Made by a program: the position numbers and the translations under genes
Notes under the pieces: generated by a model
Databases searched by the model: none
The model's input: only the letters and a program-made list of their open reading frames with translations
Told to the model about the DNA's origin: nothing
Virus record (IMG/VR): IMGVR_UViG_3300042320_000182
Coordinates: 1 to 40,588 of that record
From: a virus
Reading direction: 5' to 3' (one strand)
DNA length: 40,588 bases
Shown here: piece by piece, positions 8,665 through 17,132 of the stretch
How positions within the stretch are numbered: the first letter of the stretch is position 1
Layout: the number at the start of each line of letters is the position of its first letter

Positions 8665-11600
8665 TGAGTAATGAAGACATTAAATGGGATCCTATACCCT
8701 CTATAGCCCCTCAGAAGCCCTCAGAAGACATCCAATGGGATAAGGCACCTAAGCTTGAAGTTAGTGGCACTGCAGCCGATCTAGAGCCTTACAAGCCCGT
8801 TGGTGTCTTTAGTACTCGTGGTAAGCCTGCAGCTAAGGTAGCAGACATTACCAAAGGTATCATGGCTAGGCAACGTGAAGAACGTGCTGAGGTAGAGAGG
8901 TATGAGAAAGAGAATGCTGTACCTTTCCAGGATCTTTATAGCAAGCCTGAGAATCTAGCAATTATTAAAGACTATATGTCATCTAGGTTTGGCAAGGCAG
9001 GTGTACAGAAAGAAGGTGAGTCTAACGAAGATTACGCTAAGCGGTTTGCTACTGAAATGCGTAAGGTTGAATATAACACTACTTTAAATGCTGTACCTGA
9101 ATTGAATTGGATTGCTAATGCAAAGATGGAAGATGCAAGGAAAGCGGGTAAAGCATTAGACTTGTGGGATAGGGTTCCCTTTGCTATCAGTAAAGGTGGA
9201 CAGGAAGGTGTACGTCCTTATGCTGAAGCTGCTATGTCCATGGCTAGTGATCCACTCAGCTATGTAGGTTTAGGGATAGGGTCATTTGGTAAGTATGCTG
9301 CTGCTCGTGGTGTATTAAAGAAAGCATTTGGATCTAAGCTACGAACAGGTGTAACTGCTGCTGCTGTAGAAGCACCTATATCTGCAGGATCAGATATCGT
9401 ACAGCAGAGAATGCGTATTGAGAGTGAGGCTAAAGAAGGTCCTGTTGACATTGCTACAGCTGTCGGTGCTGGTTTACTGGGTTCTGTATTCTCTGGCTTT
9501 GAAGCTGCTGGTATGGCACGTAAGCCTGCTACTTATAAGAAAGATCTAGAGGATCGTTTAGCTGCACAGAGAACTCCACAAGGTAATCCAGCCACTCAAC
9601 AAGTCACAGAAGCCTTTGATCGTGAGATGGAAGATATCCTAAAGCAGTTTGATATCTTTGAAGGTAGGCAGACTTTAGATGAACTCTCACCTCAGACCGA
9701 GTTAACACAAGCACAAATACGTAATGACATTAACAGAAAGGCTATTGATGTAGCCAAGTATGTGATGATTGCTGATCCCACATTCCGTCCCAAGAAAGGG
9801 CAGTTAGTGAGTGAAGCAGTCCGTGACTTATTTATGACTGTGGATAAGATCGATGATGTCACTTTAGAAGCTGCACTTAAGCGAGCCAATGTAACCCCTA
9901 CTGAATTTGCTCAAGCTTCATTAGCCACTGTCGGTGATGCAGCTAACATCATGCAAGGATATAGCTCACTTGCTCGTGTTTTAGGCAGGCTAAGTGACTT
10001 AGATCCAGAGACAGATGCTTTAATTAAACAAATGTACGGTAGGCAGGAAGATGTCACATCTGCTATGGGTATGTTTGGTAATGCTATTAAACGCTTAGAG
10101 AAAGAGTCTAAGGCACTTGTAGTATCCAGCATAGGTACTACGGTACGAAATATTTATGGCTCTAGTGGTGCATTGACCTTAGATGCAGCTTCCCGTTTAC
10201 TTGAAGGCACTGTCTATGAGACAGGTAAGGTACTTCAGTCTGCAGCTACAGGTACTTATCAACGTGGTGATCTAACTAAGGGCATTGTAGGTGTCATTAA
10301 AGATGCCTTTGGTACGATGTCTTACCTTAAGAATGCAGGTATGACTGCTGAAGTTGTAGATAAATTACTAGCAGATAATCCTGCACTTCAAAAGCAAGTC
10401 TTTAGTGCCCTACAAGAAAGTGGGGATGAAAAGCTATCTAAGGCTGCTCGCATAGCTAACACATTCAACGTGGCACAGGATGCCCTATTCCGTAAAGCTG
10501 TATTCACTGCCAGTGTAGAGAGGCAGTTACGTAGAGTTGGTATCGATATGTTTGATGTCATGGCTAATGACAAAACAATACCACCCGATGTGCTGAAGAA
10601 TGCAGGGGATGAAGCACTTAAAGCTACCTTCTCGTACATGCCTAAGCCTCAGCGTAAGGGTCAAGTTACCATGGAGGCACAGGCAGAAGGGGTTGCTAAT
10701 AAGTTTGTAAGCTTCTTTGAGAATCTTCCTGGTGGAAGTCTACTTGTGACCTTCCCACGTTTCATGACAAATGCTATGGCATTCCAGTACAAGTACAGCC
10801 CATTCGGTGCTGCTTCAGGTATGTCAGACATATTAGCTGCAGGTAAACGTGCAGTCAAAGATGAAGAGGGCGCTAATCGTTTGTACCGTGAAGGCTTAGA
10901 GAAGTTCTCAAGGGGCACTGTAGGTACTGCAGCTTTGTATGCAGCTTACAAGTACCGCATGGAGAATCAAGACACTGAATGGTACAACGTACAAGGTGAA
11001 GATGGCAGTACGGTAGATGTACGTGCTATCTTCCCTGCAGGTCCATGGCTAGCTGTAGGTGATCTCATTGCCAAGATGAAGCTCAACAAGTTTGAAGATG
11101 CTAAGGTATCTGAGGCTATGGAAGCTATTGCTGGTATGAAGATGCCTGCAGGTTCACAAAAGACTATCCTAGACAGTTTACCTGAACTCATGGCAGGTGA
11201 AGGCAAGGAAGCTGATAAGTTTAAAAAAGCTATGGGTCAGGTGTTAGGTGACTTTGCAGGTAGATTTATTCAACCAGGACAACCTTTCTTTGCTTACTTT
11301 GATTTGATGGATCGTGAGTCACAGCTAGCACGTGACCCTAACGTAATCACTGGTGAAGACATCGTATCTGAAGCAGCTATGAATCGCATTAAAGGTAAGT
11401 TACCTGGATTAAAAGAGGAACTACCTGTTGCTATGCGGTACTTACGTGAAGAAGAGCCAGTACGTGCAGGGGAATTCTTTAACATCCTATCTGGATTCAG
11501 GACTGTACCACGTGTCAATGACATAGAGAAAGAGTTCTCTAAGCTGAACATGGACCCATACAGGTTCTTTGGATCTACTGGCGATAAAGTTTATGATCGT

Positions 11601-11936
11601 GCAGTTATAGCTGAGTCACGTAGGTTTGTAGAACCTCGTTTATCTAAACTGTTAGCTAGTGATCGATACAGTAAGTTGGAAGAAAGAGAGAAGAAAGTAG
11701 CCTTAGCTAATACCATGGCAGACGCTATGATACCTGCTCGTGCTATCGTTAAAGGTAAGATGACTAGGGATGACAGAGAGCGTGTAGATAAGATGGCATA
11801 CAATGCTCTGTCACAGGAGAAACGTCTTGCCATTAATGAGATGTATAAACGTGACAATAACGGCAAGACTATTGAAGATACAAAAGATTATGAAGCTGTA
11901 TATCGCTATGCCCCACGATTAGAGGCATTGCGATAA
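8664..11936 (+). CDS. Very large virion protein, probable ejection protein (1090 aa)
   Basis: The N-terminus carries a short repeated motif (EDIKWDPIP at about residues 4-12 and EDIQWDKAP at about 21-29), seen in some phage internal virion proteins. A weakly hydrophobic Gly/Ala segment lies near residues 265-285 (IATAVGAGLLGSVFSGFEAA). The rest is mostly helical, with the conserved-looking stretch PGGSLLVTFPRFMTNAMAFQ near residues 688-707. I see no lysozyme or transglycosylase catalytic signature. As the last and largest gene of the rightward block it fits a DNA-ejection or internal core protein. It ends three bases before the stop of the converging leftward gene. Confidence 0.72.
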   Translation: MSNEDIKWDPIPSIAPQKPSEDIQWDKAPKLEVSGTAADLEPYKPVGVFSTRGKPAAKVADITKGIMARQREERAEVERYEKENAVPFQDLYSKPENLAIIKDYMSSRFGKAGVQKEGESNEDYAKRFATEMRKVEYNTTLNAVPELNWIANAKMEDARKAGKALDLWDRVPFAISKGGQEGVRPYAEAAMSMASDPLSYVGLGIGSFGKYAAARGVLKKAFGSKLRTGVTAAAVEAPISAGSDIVQQRMRIESEAKEGPVDIATAVGAGLLGSVFSGFEAAGMARKPATYKKDLEDRLAAQRTPQGNPATQQVTEAFDREMEDILKQFDIFEGRQTLDELSPQTELTQAQIRNDINRKAIDVAKYVMIADPTFRPKKGQLVSEAVRDLFMTVDKIDDVTLEAALKRANVTPTEFAQASLATVGDAANIMQGYSSLARVLGRLSDLDPETDALIKQMYGRQEDVTSAMGMFGNAIKRLEKESKALVVSSIGTTVRNIYGSSGALTLDAASRLLEGTVYETGKVLQSAATGTYQRGDLTKGIVGVIKDAFGTMSYLKNAGMTAEVVDKLLADNPALQKQVFSALQESGDEKLSKAARIANTFNVAQDALFRKAVFTASVERQLRRVGIDMFDVMANDKTIPPDVLKNAGDEALKATFSYMPKPQRKGQVTMEAQAEGVANKFVSFFENLPGGSLLVTFPRFMTNAMAFQYKYSPFGAASGMSDILAAGKRAVKDEEGANRLYREGLEKFSRGTVGTAALYAAYKYRMENQDTEWYNVQGEDGSTVDVRAIFPAGPWLAVGDLIAKMKLNKFEDAKVSEAMEAIAGMKMPAGSQKTILDSLPELMAGEGKEADKFKKAMGQVLGDFAGRFIQPGQPFFAYFDLMDRESQLARDPNVITGEDIVSEAAMNRIKGKLPGLKEELPVAMRYLREEEPVRAGEFFNILSGFRTVPRVNDIEKEFSKLNMDPYRFFGSTGDKVYDRAVIAESRRFVEPRLSKLLASDRYSKLEEREKKVALANTMADAMIPARAIVKGKMTRDDRERVDKMAYNALSQEKRLAINEMYKRDNNGKTIEDTKDYEAVYRYAPRLEALR

Positions 11937-11939
11937 GTA

Positions 11940-12119
11940 TTAAATAGTACTGTTTATAACGTCCTCATTGTCACTGCCAATCTCTTTAAGTTTAATCAGT
12001 CTAAACTGTTCTTGTAGATTAACAAACAACGGATAGTAGCCTTCATCTATCCGTGTTTGCTTTAATAAATACAAGATAGTACGCAGTTCATTAGCAGTTA
12101 GCTGTACGTCATGCTTCAT
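11940..12119 (-). CDS. Hypothetical 59-aa protein, last gene of the leftward unit
   Basis: The ORF reads MKHDVQLTANELRTILYLLK and ends DVINSTI. AGAGGG lies four to five bases before the ATG, and the ATG overlaps the stop of the upstream gene (ATGA), a strong sign of coupling. The protein looks like a small helical domain, with no Cys cluster and no membrane segment. Its stop lies three bases from the stop of the converging 1090-aa virion gene. No family is recognised. Confidence 0.68.
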   Translation of the reverse strand: MKHDVQLTANELRTILYLLKQTRIDEGYYPLFVNLQEQFRLIKLKEIGSDNEDVINSTI

Positions 12120-12331
12120 CTAACCCTCTCATACTTGGCTTTTAGTCTGTCTATGTTATCAAAGTAGGCAGCATTAAACCCTCGTTGCCACTCTAAACCC
12201 TTAGCATCATCTGAAGGGTAAGGATTATTTAACCACCCCTTTGTAAATGCGTACCTACCTTTGTCATATTGAATGGACAAAGGAGGTACACGATCTTTCT
12301 TAGGCTGCAAGTTTGTGTTCAGTACTTTCAT
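12116..12331 (-). CDS. Small protein with possible RMF/CrpP-like motif (71 aa)
   Basis: The second half reads AFTKGWLNNPYPSDD, then EWQRGFNAAY. A Gly-turn followed by NPYP and a W-x-x-G-[FYW]-x-A helix is the layout of ribosome modulation factor and CrpP-like small proteins. If real, it could act on host ribosomes, but the match is a short pattern seen by eye. GGGGA lies about six bases before the ATG, and the start overlaps the 3' end of nrdB by 32 bases. A TTG eight codons in would shorten the overlap. Confidence 0.65.
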   Translation of the reverse strand: MKVLNTNLQPKKDRVPPLSIQYDKGRYAFTKGWLNNPYPSDDAKGLEWQRGFNAAYFDNIDRLKAKYERVR

Positions 12332-13286
12332 TAGTTCCCCATCCCCAATCGCCTACCATGCCTGCTGCATTGTAATCAGTGACTACACCTTCAAAAAAAT
12401 TCTTCAGTGTGTCACCAGCAACAATCCAATCAAGCCACTCTAAGGGATTCTTCTTAACTCCAAAGTTACCTTTAAGTCCCAGTTGAATTAAGCGTCTATC
12501 CGCTATGTACCGAATATAACTCTTAACATCTTCTGGTGTCAAGCCCTGTACTGCTCCTAGTTCAAATGCACCATCAATAACTGCATCCTCTAATGCAACA
12601 CCATCTCTGAACATTTGATAGATATCTTTCTTGAAGTTGTCAGTGACAATCCTTGGATGTTCATTACAGAATTCCCTGAAGAGTCTTACCATGCCCTCAC
12701 AGTGCATGGATTCATCTCGTATGGACCATTCGACAATCTCACACATACCCTTCATCTTACCGAATCGCTGGTAGTTTAAGAGCATGGCAAAGGCAGAGAA
12801 CAGAGACATGCCCTCATTCATCACAGAACGGGCTACAGCCTTAGCTAATCCTTCATGGCTATGGGTATCTATCTGTGTCATGAAATCGATCTTATCACGC
12901 ATTTGCTTGTACGCTAGGAAGGCTGAATACTCTTCCTCTGGCAGTCCTAGTGTGTCGTTTAATAGGGCATACGCTCTTTGGTGTATAAACTCACGTGCAG
13001 CGAAACTGGTAAGCATAGCACGTATTTCATTGTTCTTAAACTTGTGCACATAGTGATCTAAATAATTACACCCCACGGCTACATCACTCTGAGTAAACAA
13101 TCGCAATATTTGTGTAATGTGATTCTTTTCTATTTGAGAAAGCTTCCCACTTTGCCATTGAGCTACATCATCCTGCAACTTAGCTTCAGCCTCAATCCAA
13201 TGAACCTTCTCAGATTCAACGGCATATTCCATAGCCCAGGGGTATGCGAAAGGTTTATAGGTGTTATTGGGTGTTAAAACGGACAT
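12300..13286 (-). CDS. nrdB: Ribonucleotide reductase class I, beta subunit
   Basis: This subunit houses the di-iron tyrosyl-radical cofactor used by NrdA to reduce ribonucleotides to deoxyribonucleotides. Expected ligands are in order: Asp68 (TQSDVAV), Glu99 and His102 (REFIHQRAY), Glu158 (NEGMSLF), and Glu192 and His195 (RDESMHCEG). Tyr106 is present at the radical position, seven residues after Glu99, so this looks like a classical tyrosyl-radical enzyme and not a Mn/Fe or radical-free type. At 328 aa the length is slightly short but complete. GGAG lies about seven bases before the ATG. A terminator-like hairpin lies just upstream, so expression may be set separately from nrdA. Confidence 0.95.
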   Translation of the reverse strand: MSVLTPNNTYKPFAYPWAMEYAVESEKVHWIEAEAKLQDDVAQWQSGKLSQIEKNHITQILRLFTQSDVAVGCNYLDHYVHKFKNNEIRAMLTSFAAREFIHQRAYALLNDTLGLPEEEYSAFLAYKQMRDKIDFMTQIDTHSHEGLAKAVARSVMNEGMSLFSAFAMLLNYQRFGKMKGMCEIVEWSIRDESMHCEGMVRLFREFCNEHPRIVTDNFKKDIYQMFRDGVALEDAVIDGAFELGAVQGLTPEDVKSYIRYIADRRLIQLGLKGNFGVKKNPLEWLDWIVAGDTLKNFFEGVVTDYNAAGMVGDWGWGTNESTEHKLAA

Positions 13287-13305
13287 ACATGCTCCAGATT
13301 GTAGG

Positions 13306-13333
13306 GAAAATAAAAGGCACTATGACAGTGCCT
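13306..13333 (-). terminator. Intrinsic terminator-like hairpin before nrdB
   Basis: On the leftward strand AGGCACT, loop GTCAT, AGTGCCT form a perfect 7-bp stem, followed at once by TTTTATTTT. It lies in the 76-base gap between the 146-aa gene and nrdB. The form is that of a rho-independent terminator or attenuator acting on leftward transcription. Confidence 0.65.
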
Positions 13334-13362
13334 GTGGGGAAGTATAGTTATATGTCTGTGTT

Positions 13363-13803
13363 TTAACTAGTCAATACATCCTTGGCTTTTAGTTTAATGG
13401 CATTAGCTAACTGCTCACGTAAGCTCATACCTTGCTGTGATTGTCCTGGCCCTAAACCTTCATATTTCACGATACTTTCACAATTCTCATAAGCTTCTTC
13501 AAGTTGTCTAAATAAGTTCCTGTTTTCTTCTTGCAATGCAGCCAGTGAACTTAGATCATCCTTGTTCGTGAACACACCATTGTGGATAAGTGTAGTAAAT
13601 ACATCCCACAATTCAGTGACTCTTGCAGTGTGGATAACTTTCAATCCAAGCAGTGCATTGCCTACGGTATCTATGTCAGCATCTGTGTCCATCAGATACT
13701 TGTATATTGTTTCAATGTCAGTCTCAGTGACCCACATAAGAGTGATCTTATCTTCAAGATCAAACCTATCTAAACTCTTATCGGATTCAATCGCACCAGT
13801 CAT
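13363..13803 (-). CDS. Conserved phage protein (146 aa)
   Basis: I chose the ATG at 13803 (MTGAIESDKSLDRFDLEDKI) over the upstream ATG at 13917. The longer form would overlap the preceding gene by 131 bases, and GGAAGG lies about ten bases before 13803. The N-terminal pattern is one I associate with small T7-like marine phage proteins encoded among replication genes. The helical body contains EENRNLFRQLEEAY, and a C-terminal GMSLREQLANAIKLKAKD motif resembles the GM(S/T)LRD motif of other small phage proteins. It ends about 30 bases before the terminator-like hairpin. Function unknown. Confidence 0.75.
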   Translation of the reverse strand: MTGAIESDKSLDRFDLEDKITLMWVTETDIETIYKYLMDTDADIDTVGNALLGLKVIHTARVTELWDVFTTLIHNGVFTNKDDLSSLAALQEENRNLFRQLEEAYENCESIVKYEGLGPGQSQQGMSLREQLANAIKLKAKDVLTS

Positions 13804-14059
13804 TTTGTTTACCTTCCCTTTCAATGTAATCAAATCGTTCAGCCTCTTCATTGAAGACGAGTCCTGGGCTAAAGTGGATGATAACACGCTTGACTGCTTT
13901 AAGATATTTTTTATCATACCTCAAATCCTCTTTCTGATGTGGTTTTAAATCCTTCATATCTTCTAATTTATCTATACGTGCTTCAGTAGAGAAGTAAGTG
14001 TCAATAAGAGTCTTTAATACTATTTCATCAAGAAAGTCATCGTCTACCTTTAGTAACAT
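13787..14059 (-). CDS. Hypothetical 90-aa acidic protein
   Basis: AGGAG lies eight bases upstream of the ATG. The protein is very charged and helical (LEDMKDLKPHQKEDLRYDKKYLKAVKRV) [28 residues condensed: core at about residues 32-59], with alternating Lys and Asp/Glu and no hydrophobic segment. The 3' end overlaps the next gene by 17 bases. It lies between nrdA and nrdB in the leftward unit. No family is recognised. Confidence 0.7.
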   Translation of the reverse strand: MLLKVDDDFLDEIVLKTLIDTYFSTEARIDKLEDMKDLKPHQKEDLRYDKKYLKAVKRVIIHFSPGLVFNEEAERFDYIEREGKQNDWCD

Positions 14060-14064
14060 ATACG

Positions 14065-14463
14065 TTACTCCTGTTTTAAAATGGGGCTAAACCAATGCTG
14101 TCTAACAGAGACTTGTGCTGCTTCTTCGCCATCTTCTTGTTGTACTTTACTACTGCTGCTCTTACTGCTGGTTCCTTGAATGGGAAAGTCCACTGTGCCA
14201 TCGTAAGACCACTCGGATGCATCCCAGGATGTGCCTTGATCCATGTCTCTGGTATCGTTTCCGCTTGATTTCCTATCATCATTAAGATCCTCTAATTGGT
14301 CTAAGACTTCTTTAATCCGTATCTCAATATCCCACAATGAAAACTCAACAGGATCTACTTCAGACTGGTCAGATCTAAACTGCCCATGTTCATTGTAGTA
14401 ATAAGCACTCAATGTTGCAACATTAGCATATACTCTTTCTAAAAGGTTAATAGTGCTGTCCAT
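14065..14463 (-). CDS. Hypothetical 132-aa protein with Ser-rich linker
   Basis: The N-terminal half is helical (STINLLERVYANVATLSAYY; later WDIEIRIKEVLDQLEDLNDD). The second half is polar and low-complexity, with TSSKSSSSKVQQEDGEEAAQ, ending in HWFSPILKQE. The start shares a base with the upstream stop (TAATG), so it probably depends on coupling; no strong ribosome binding site is seen. Function unknown. Confidence 0.68.
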   Translation of the reverse strand: MDSTINLLERVYANVATLSAYYYNEHGQFRSDQSEVDPVEFSLWDIEIRIKEVLDQLEDLNDDRKSSGNDTRDMDQGTSWDASEWSYDGTVDFPIQGTSSKSSSSKVQQEDGEEAAQVSVRQHWFSPILKQE

Positions 14464-14720
14464 TAGTATGTCACTTCAATAGAACCTAAGACAGATCGCT
14501 TAATGATCCATGATTTAGGTATGTGCATTCTAGCGTTATTACTTTTCTTGGACAATGTAGATGCAATGCACACTGCATCCTTTGTCTCATTAACCACGTA
14601 TCCTACAGAGACACACTTATCTACATGTGCCGCTGTACCTTCTTCCCATCCTATACTTCCCACTGCATCAACCCATTCAAGATGCACTAGTTTGTATTTA
14701 AGTTTATTCTTATCTTTCAT
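14463..14720 (-). CDS. Hypothetical 85-aa protein with duplicated start region
   Basis: The protein starts MKDKNKLKYKLVHLEWVDAV and looks like a small beta-rich domain with KSWIIKRSVLGSIEVTY at the end. I recognise similar small proteins (LVHLEWVDA..GW..) from T7-like phages, where they lie among replication genes. A perfect 19-bp tandem duplication covers its start codon. An identical ATG at 14739 reads only nine codons before a stop, so translation from 14720 needs re-initiation or use of a weak site. The original arrangement was probably an ATGA overlap with the upstream gene. Confidence 0.75.
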   Translation of the reverse strand: MKDKNKLKYKLVHLEWVDAVGSIGWEEGTAAHVDKCVSVGYVVNETKDAVCIASTLSKKSNNARMHIPKSWIIKRSVLGSIEVTY

Positions 14721-14741
14721 ACTTATTCTTATCTTTCATAC
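14704..14741. repeat. Perfect 19-bp tandem duplication over a start codon
   Basis: Bases 14704-14722 and 14723-14741 are identical on the plus strand (TTATTCTTATCTTTCATAC, twice). On the coding strand this doubles the ATG with its first six codons. The upstream copy overlaps the stop of the PD-(D/E)XK-like gene and the downstream copy starts the 85-aa gene. Confidence 0.97.
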
Positions 14742-15170
14742 AGGGACTCTCACCAGTTTAAGCTCTTTAATAGGAACCTGAAAGAAGTATTCACCTTCAT
14801 ACACATACCTATTAGGCACTTCGACTAAGGGGGAAGCAATAAGCGTACTGCCCTCACAGAGAAATGCGTGAGTCTGTTCGTTATTAAATACCATGAAAGT
14901 ACACGGCAGATCAAGTCCGACAAACTTTCGCTTCCTTTCAGGTATTTGTAAGGTATCGTACTGAAAAGTCTCTCCTGACCATACCCTTTTAATCTCAACT
15001 TCACTGTAGAACCTCTCACTTTCAGTGATCACAACTAAGTCAGGACCATACTGATCATAGTTAGGTACAGCCATGTAGCCCATAGACTCCCAGTACTTGA
15101 TACCTGCTTCACGTGCTGGTGAATCATTGTCACTAAATAGCCGCTTACTAAATCGTTTCTTCTTACCCAT
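14736..15170 (-). CDS. PD-(D/E)XK-like conserved phage protein (144 aa)
   Basis: I chose ATG 15170 (MGKKKRFSKRLFSDNDSPAR), which matches the N-terminus I remember for homologues in T7-like cyanophages and pelagiphages. ATGs at 15194 and 15206 would overlap nrdA further. The core YGPDLVV followed about 15 residues later by EVEIKRVW gives Asp and Glu-x-Lys in the spacing of a PD-(D/E)XK nuclease fold. QIPERKRKF and SPLVEVPNRYVY are further conserved-looking blocks. Nuclease activity is unproven. The start overlaps the nrdA stop by eight bases. Confidence 0.75.
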   Translation of the reverse strand: MGKKKRFSKRLFSDNDSPAREAGIKYWESMGYMAVPNYDQYGPDLVVITESERFYSEVEIKRVWSGETFQYDTLQIPERKRKFVGLDLPCTFMVFNNEQTHAFLCEGSTLIASPLVEVPNRYVYEGEYFFQVPIKELKLVRVPV

Positions 15171-16908
15171 GGCAACTAAGACACTCTTCAGCATCTTGCA
15201 ATGCATTCCTTTCGATCTTTAATCCGATCTTGTCTGCTTGTACACCTGCACTGGTACGAAGATAATACAAACCTTTTAGCCCTGACTTCCATGCTCTTAA
15301 GTGTACAGCATTCACATAGGACTTAGGACTACCAGCAGGGAAGAATAAATTGAGAGACTGTCCCTGGCAAATGAAAGACTGTCTAGCTGCTGCATGTGTA
15401 ACTACCCAGCTTTGATCCAGTTCAAATGCAGTCTTAAATACATCCTTCTCGTCTTTAGTGAGGAAGTCTAAATGCCTCACTGATCCTTCATTCATAATAA
15501 TCGTTTGCCAGACTTCCGGTGTATCCTGACCATACTTGGAAAGTACCTTTTGTAAGTACTGGTTCTTAACAAGATGCGATCCTGCACGAGTTCTGTGAAC
15601 GTATGCGTTAGACTTAATAGGCTCAATGGAAGCAGAGCAACCACAAATAATACTGCTGTTAGCGTTTGGAGCAATAGCAATAAGATGTGCATTCCTAGTG
15701 TTTGTACCTTTGAGATCACGTGGTTCCCCTCGTTCAGTAGCCAGTTGAGCTGTAGCCATTTGTGCCCCTAGTTGGATGAACCTGAACATCCTACGATTAG
15801 CCACTTCAGCCATAACACTTTCAAAGGGAATGCCGTGTAACTGCAGGTATCCATGGAATCCCATAGCACCTAAGCCTAATGATCGCTCACTCTCAGCACT
15901 GAATCTAGCCTTGTGGATATCATCTGGTGCATTGTCAATGAATGCTTGCAGTACATTGTCTAAGAACCTAATTAGATCTTCTACCATAGGTGTCTTAGAC
16001 CACTCATCAAACTTCTCTAGGTTCACACTAGACAAACAACATACTGCTGTACGTTCTTCACTGGTAGCTAAATGGATCTCATTACATAGATTACTGCCAT
16101 GTACCTTTAAGCCCAGCTTCTTCTGTGCATCGTTAAGACCACGGTTAGCTGCATCAATGAAGTTAATGTAGGGACTGCCAGTACGGAATCTAGCTTCCAG
16201 TAATCGTTGCCATAAGTCACGTGCCTTGTACGAACCTCTTACTTCTTTTGTAGATGGATCTTTAAGTTCCCAATCAAGATCCTTCTCTACTGCTTCCATA
16301 AATTCGTCAGTGACATTGACTGCGTTAAATAGATTGAAGCATTTTCTATTGATGTCCCCACCAGTTGGCACTTTGAAATTAATAAACTCGATAACATCAG
16401 GGTGACTAATATCAAGATACGCTGCATAACTTCCTTTACGTGTTTTACCTTGCTTGTATGCAGTCATCTGACTGTCTACAACTTTCATGAAAGGTATAGG
16501 CCCTGGTGCTTTATCACTGACACCCCGCACATCTGACCAGTGACCACCTACACCACCACCTTTCACAGATAACCATGCTATCTCTGCATTGTGGTCAATC
16601 AGTGATGGTAGATTATCTCCAATGTAAGTAAGGAAACATGAGATAGGTAGAGCCTTAAAGTACTCACCGACACGTGGGGCATTGCTAAGCACTGGACTTG
16701 CATACATAAACCAACCTTTAGATGCGTAGTCATAAATGCGTTGTGCAAATGCCTTGTCGTAATTGCTATAGGCTAGTGCTGCTCTGCCATATGCCTCTTG
16801 TGGTGATTGCTCTCCAGGAAGCATGTAGTAATCCTGCAGCAGTTGCTTTGCTTGATCAGACAGTAGCTCATCTCTACCTATGTCTAGGGTAATACCGTGA
16901 TAGTCCAT
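15163..16908 (-). CDS. nrdA: Ribonucleotide reductase class I, alpha subunit
   Basis: This is the catalytic subunit that reduces NDPs using the radical from NrdB. Active-site residues are visible: Cys91 (ISCFL) with Cys290/291 (AVCCLSS) as the redox pair, Asn273-x-Cys275-x-Glu277 (SNLCNEI), the tyrosine pair Tyr548-Tyr549 (GLYYLRT) for radical transfer, and the C-terminal shuttle CLSC (Cys576, Cys579). At 581 aa it is far shorter than the roughly 760-aa bacterial enzyme. It starts directly at the catalytic domain without an N-terminal ATP cone, so dATP shut-off of overall activity should be lost. It lies in the leftward unit four genes upstream of nrdB. Confidence 0.96.
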   Translation of the reverse strand: MDYHGITLDIGRDELLSDQAKQLLQDYYMLPGEQSPQEAYGRAALAYSNYDKAFAQRIYDYASKGWFMYASPVLSNAPRVGEYFKALPISCFLTYIGDNLPSLIDHNAEIAWLSVKGGGVGGHWSDVRGVSDKAPGPIPFMKVVDSQMTAYKQGKTRKGSYAAYLDISHPDVIEFINFKVPTGGDINRKCFNLFNAVNVTDEFMEAVEKDLDWELKDPSTKEVRGSYKARDLWQRLLEARFRTGSPYINFIDAANRGLNDAQKKLGLKVHGSNLCNEIHLATSEERTAVCCLSSVNLEKFDEWSKTPMVEDLIRFLDNVLQAFIDNAPDDIHKARFSAESERSLGLGAMGFHGYLQLHGIPFESVMAEVANRRMFRFIQLGAQMATAQLATERGEPRDLKGTNTRNAHLIAIAPNANSSIICGCSASIEPIKSNAYVHRTRAGSHLVKNQYLQKVLSKYGQDTPEVWQTIIMNEGSVRHLDFLTKDEKDVFKTAFELDQSWVVTHAAARQSFICQGQSLNLFFPAGSPKSYVNAVHLRAWKSGLKGLYYLRTSAGVQADKIGLKIERNALQDAEECLSCHG

Positions 16909-17132
16909 TACTCTAGTCCCTCAATGTTAATGATGATGTCATCTGTAGCTTCTGCACCCATGTCATGCATGGCATTGATAATGGCATCCTTAATCTCATC
17001 TTCAAGATACAGGATGTCTGTGTATGTACGTGGCATTTCTTTCTTATCAAATGTCACATTGAAACTGACATCGACAAAGACACTACCATCTTCTAATTCT
17101 TCAATATCATCGAACAGGTTAAGTTGTTTCAC
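16908..17132 (-). CDS. Hypothetical 74-aa acidic protein
   Basis: The best start is GTG at 17132 (MKQLNLFDDIEELEDGSVFV), with GGAGG six bases upstream inside the end of the DUF3310 gene. The frame is open further to a TTG at 17153, but that has no ribosome binding site. The product is acidic, with a beta-like middle (VSFNVTFDKKEMPRTYTDIL) and an acidic helix at the end. Its stop shares a base with the nrdA start (TAATG). No family is recognised. Confidence 0.68.
   Translation of the reverse strand: MKQLNLFDDIEELEDGSVFVDVSFNVTFDKKEMPRTYTDILYLEDEIKDAIINAMHDMGAEATDDIIINIEGLE

Noticed and set aside
14076-14282. 68-codon leftward ORF within the 132-aa gene
   Set aside because: It is an alternate frame of a better-supported gene.
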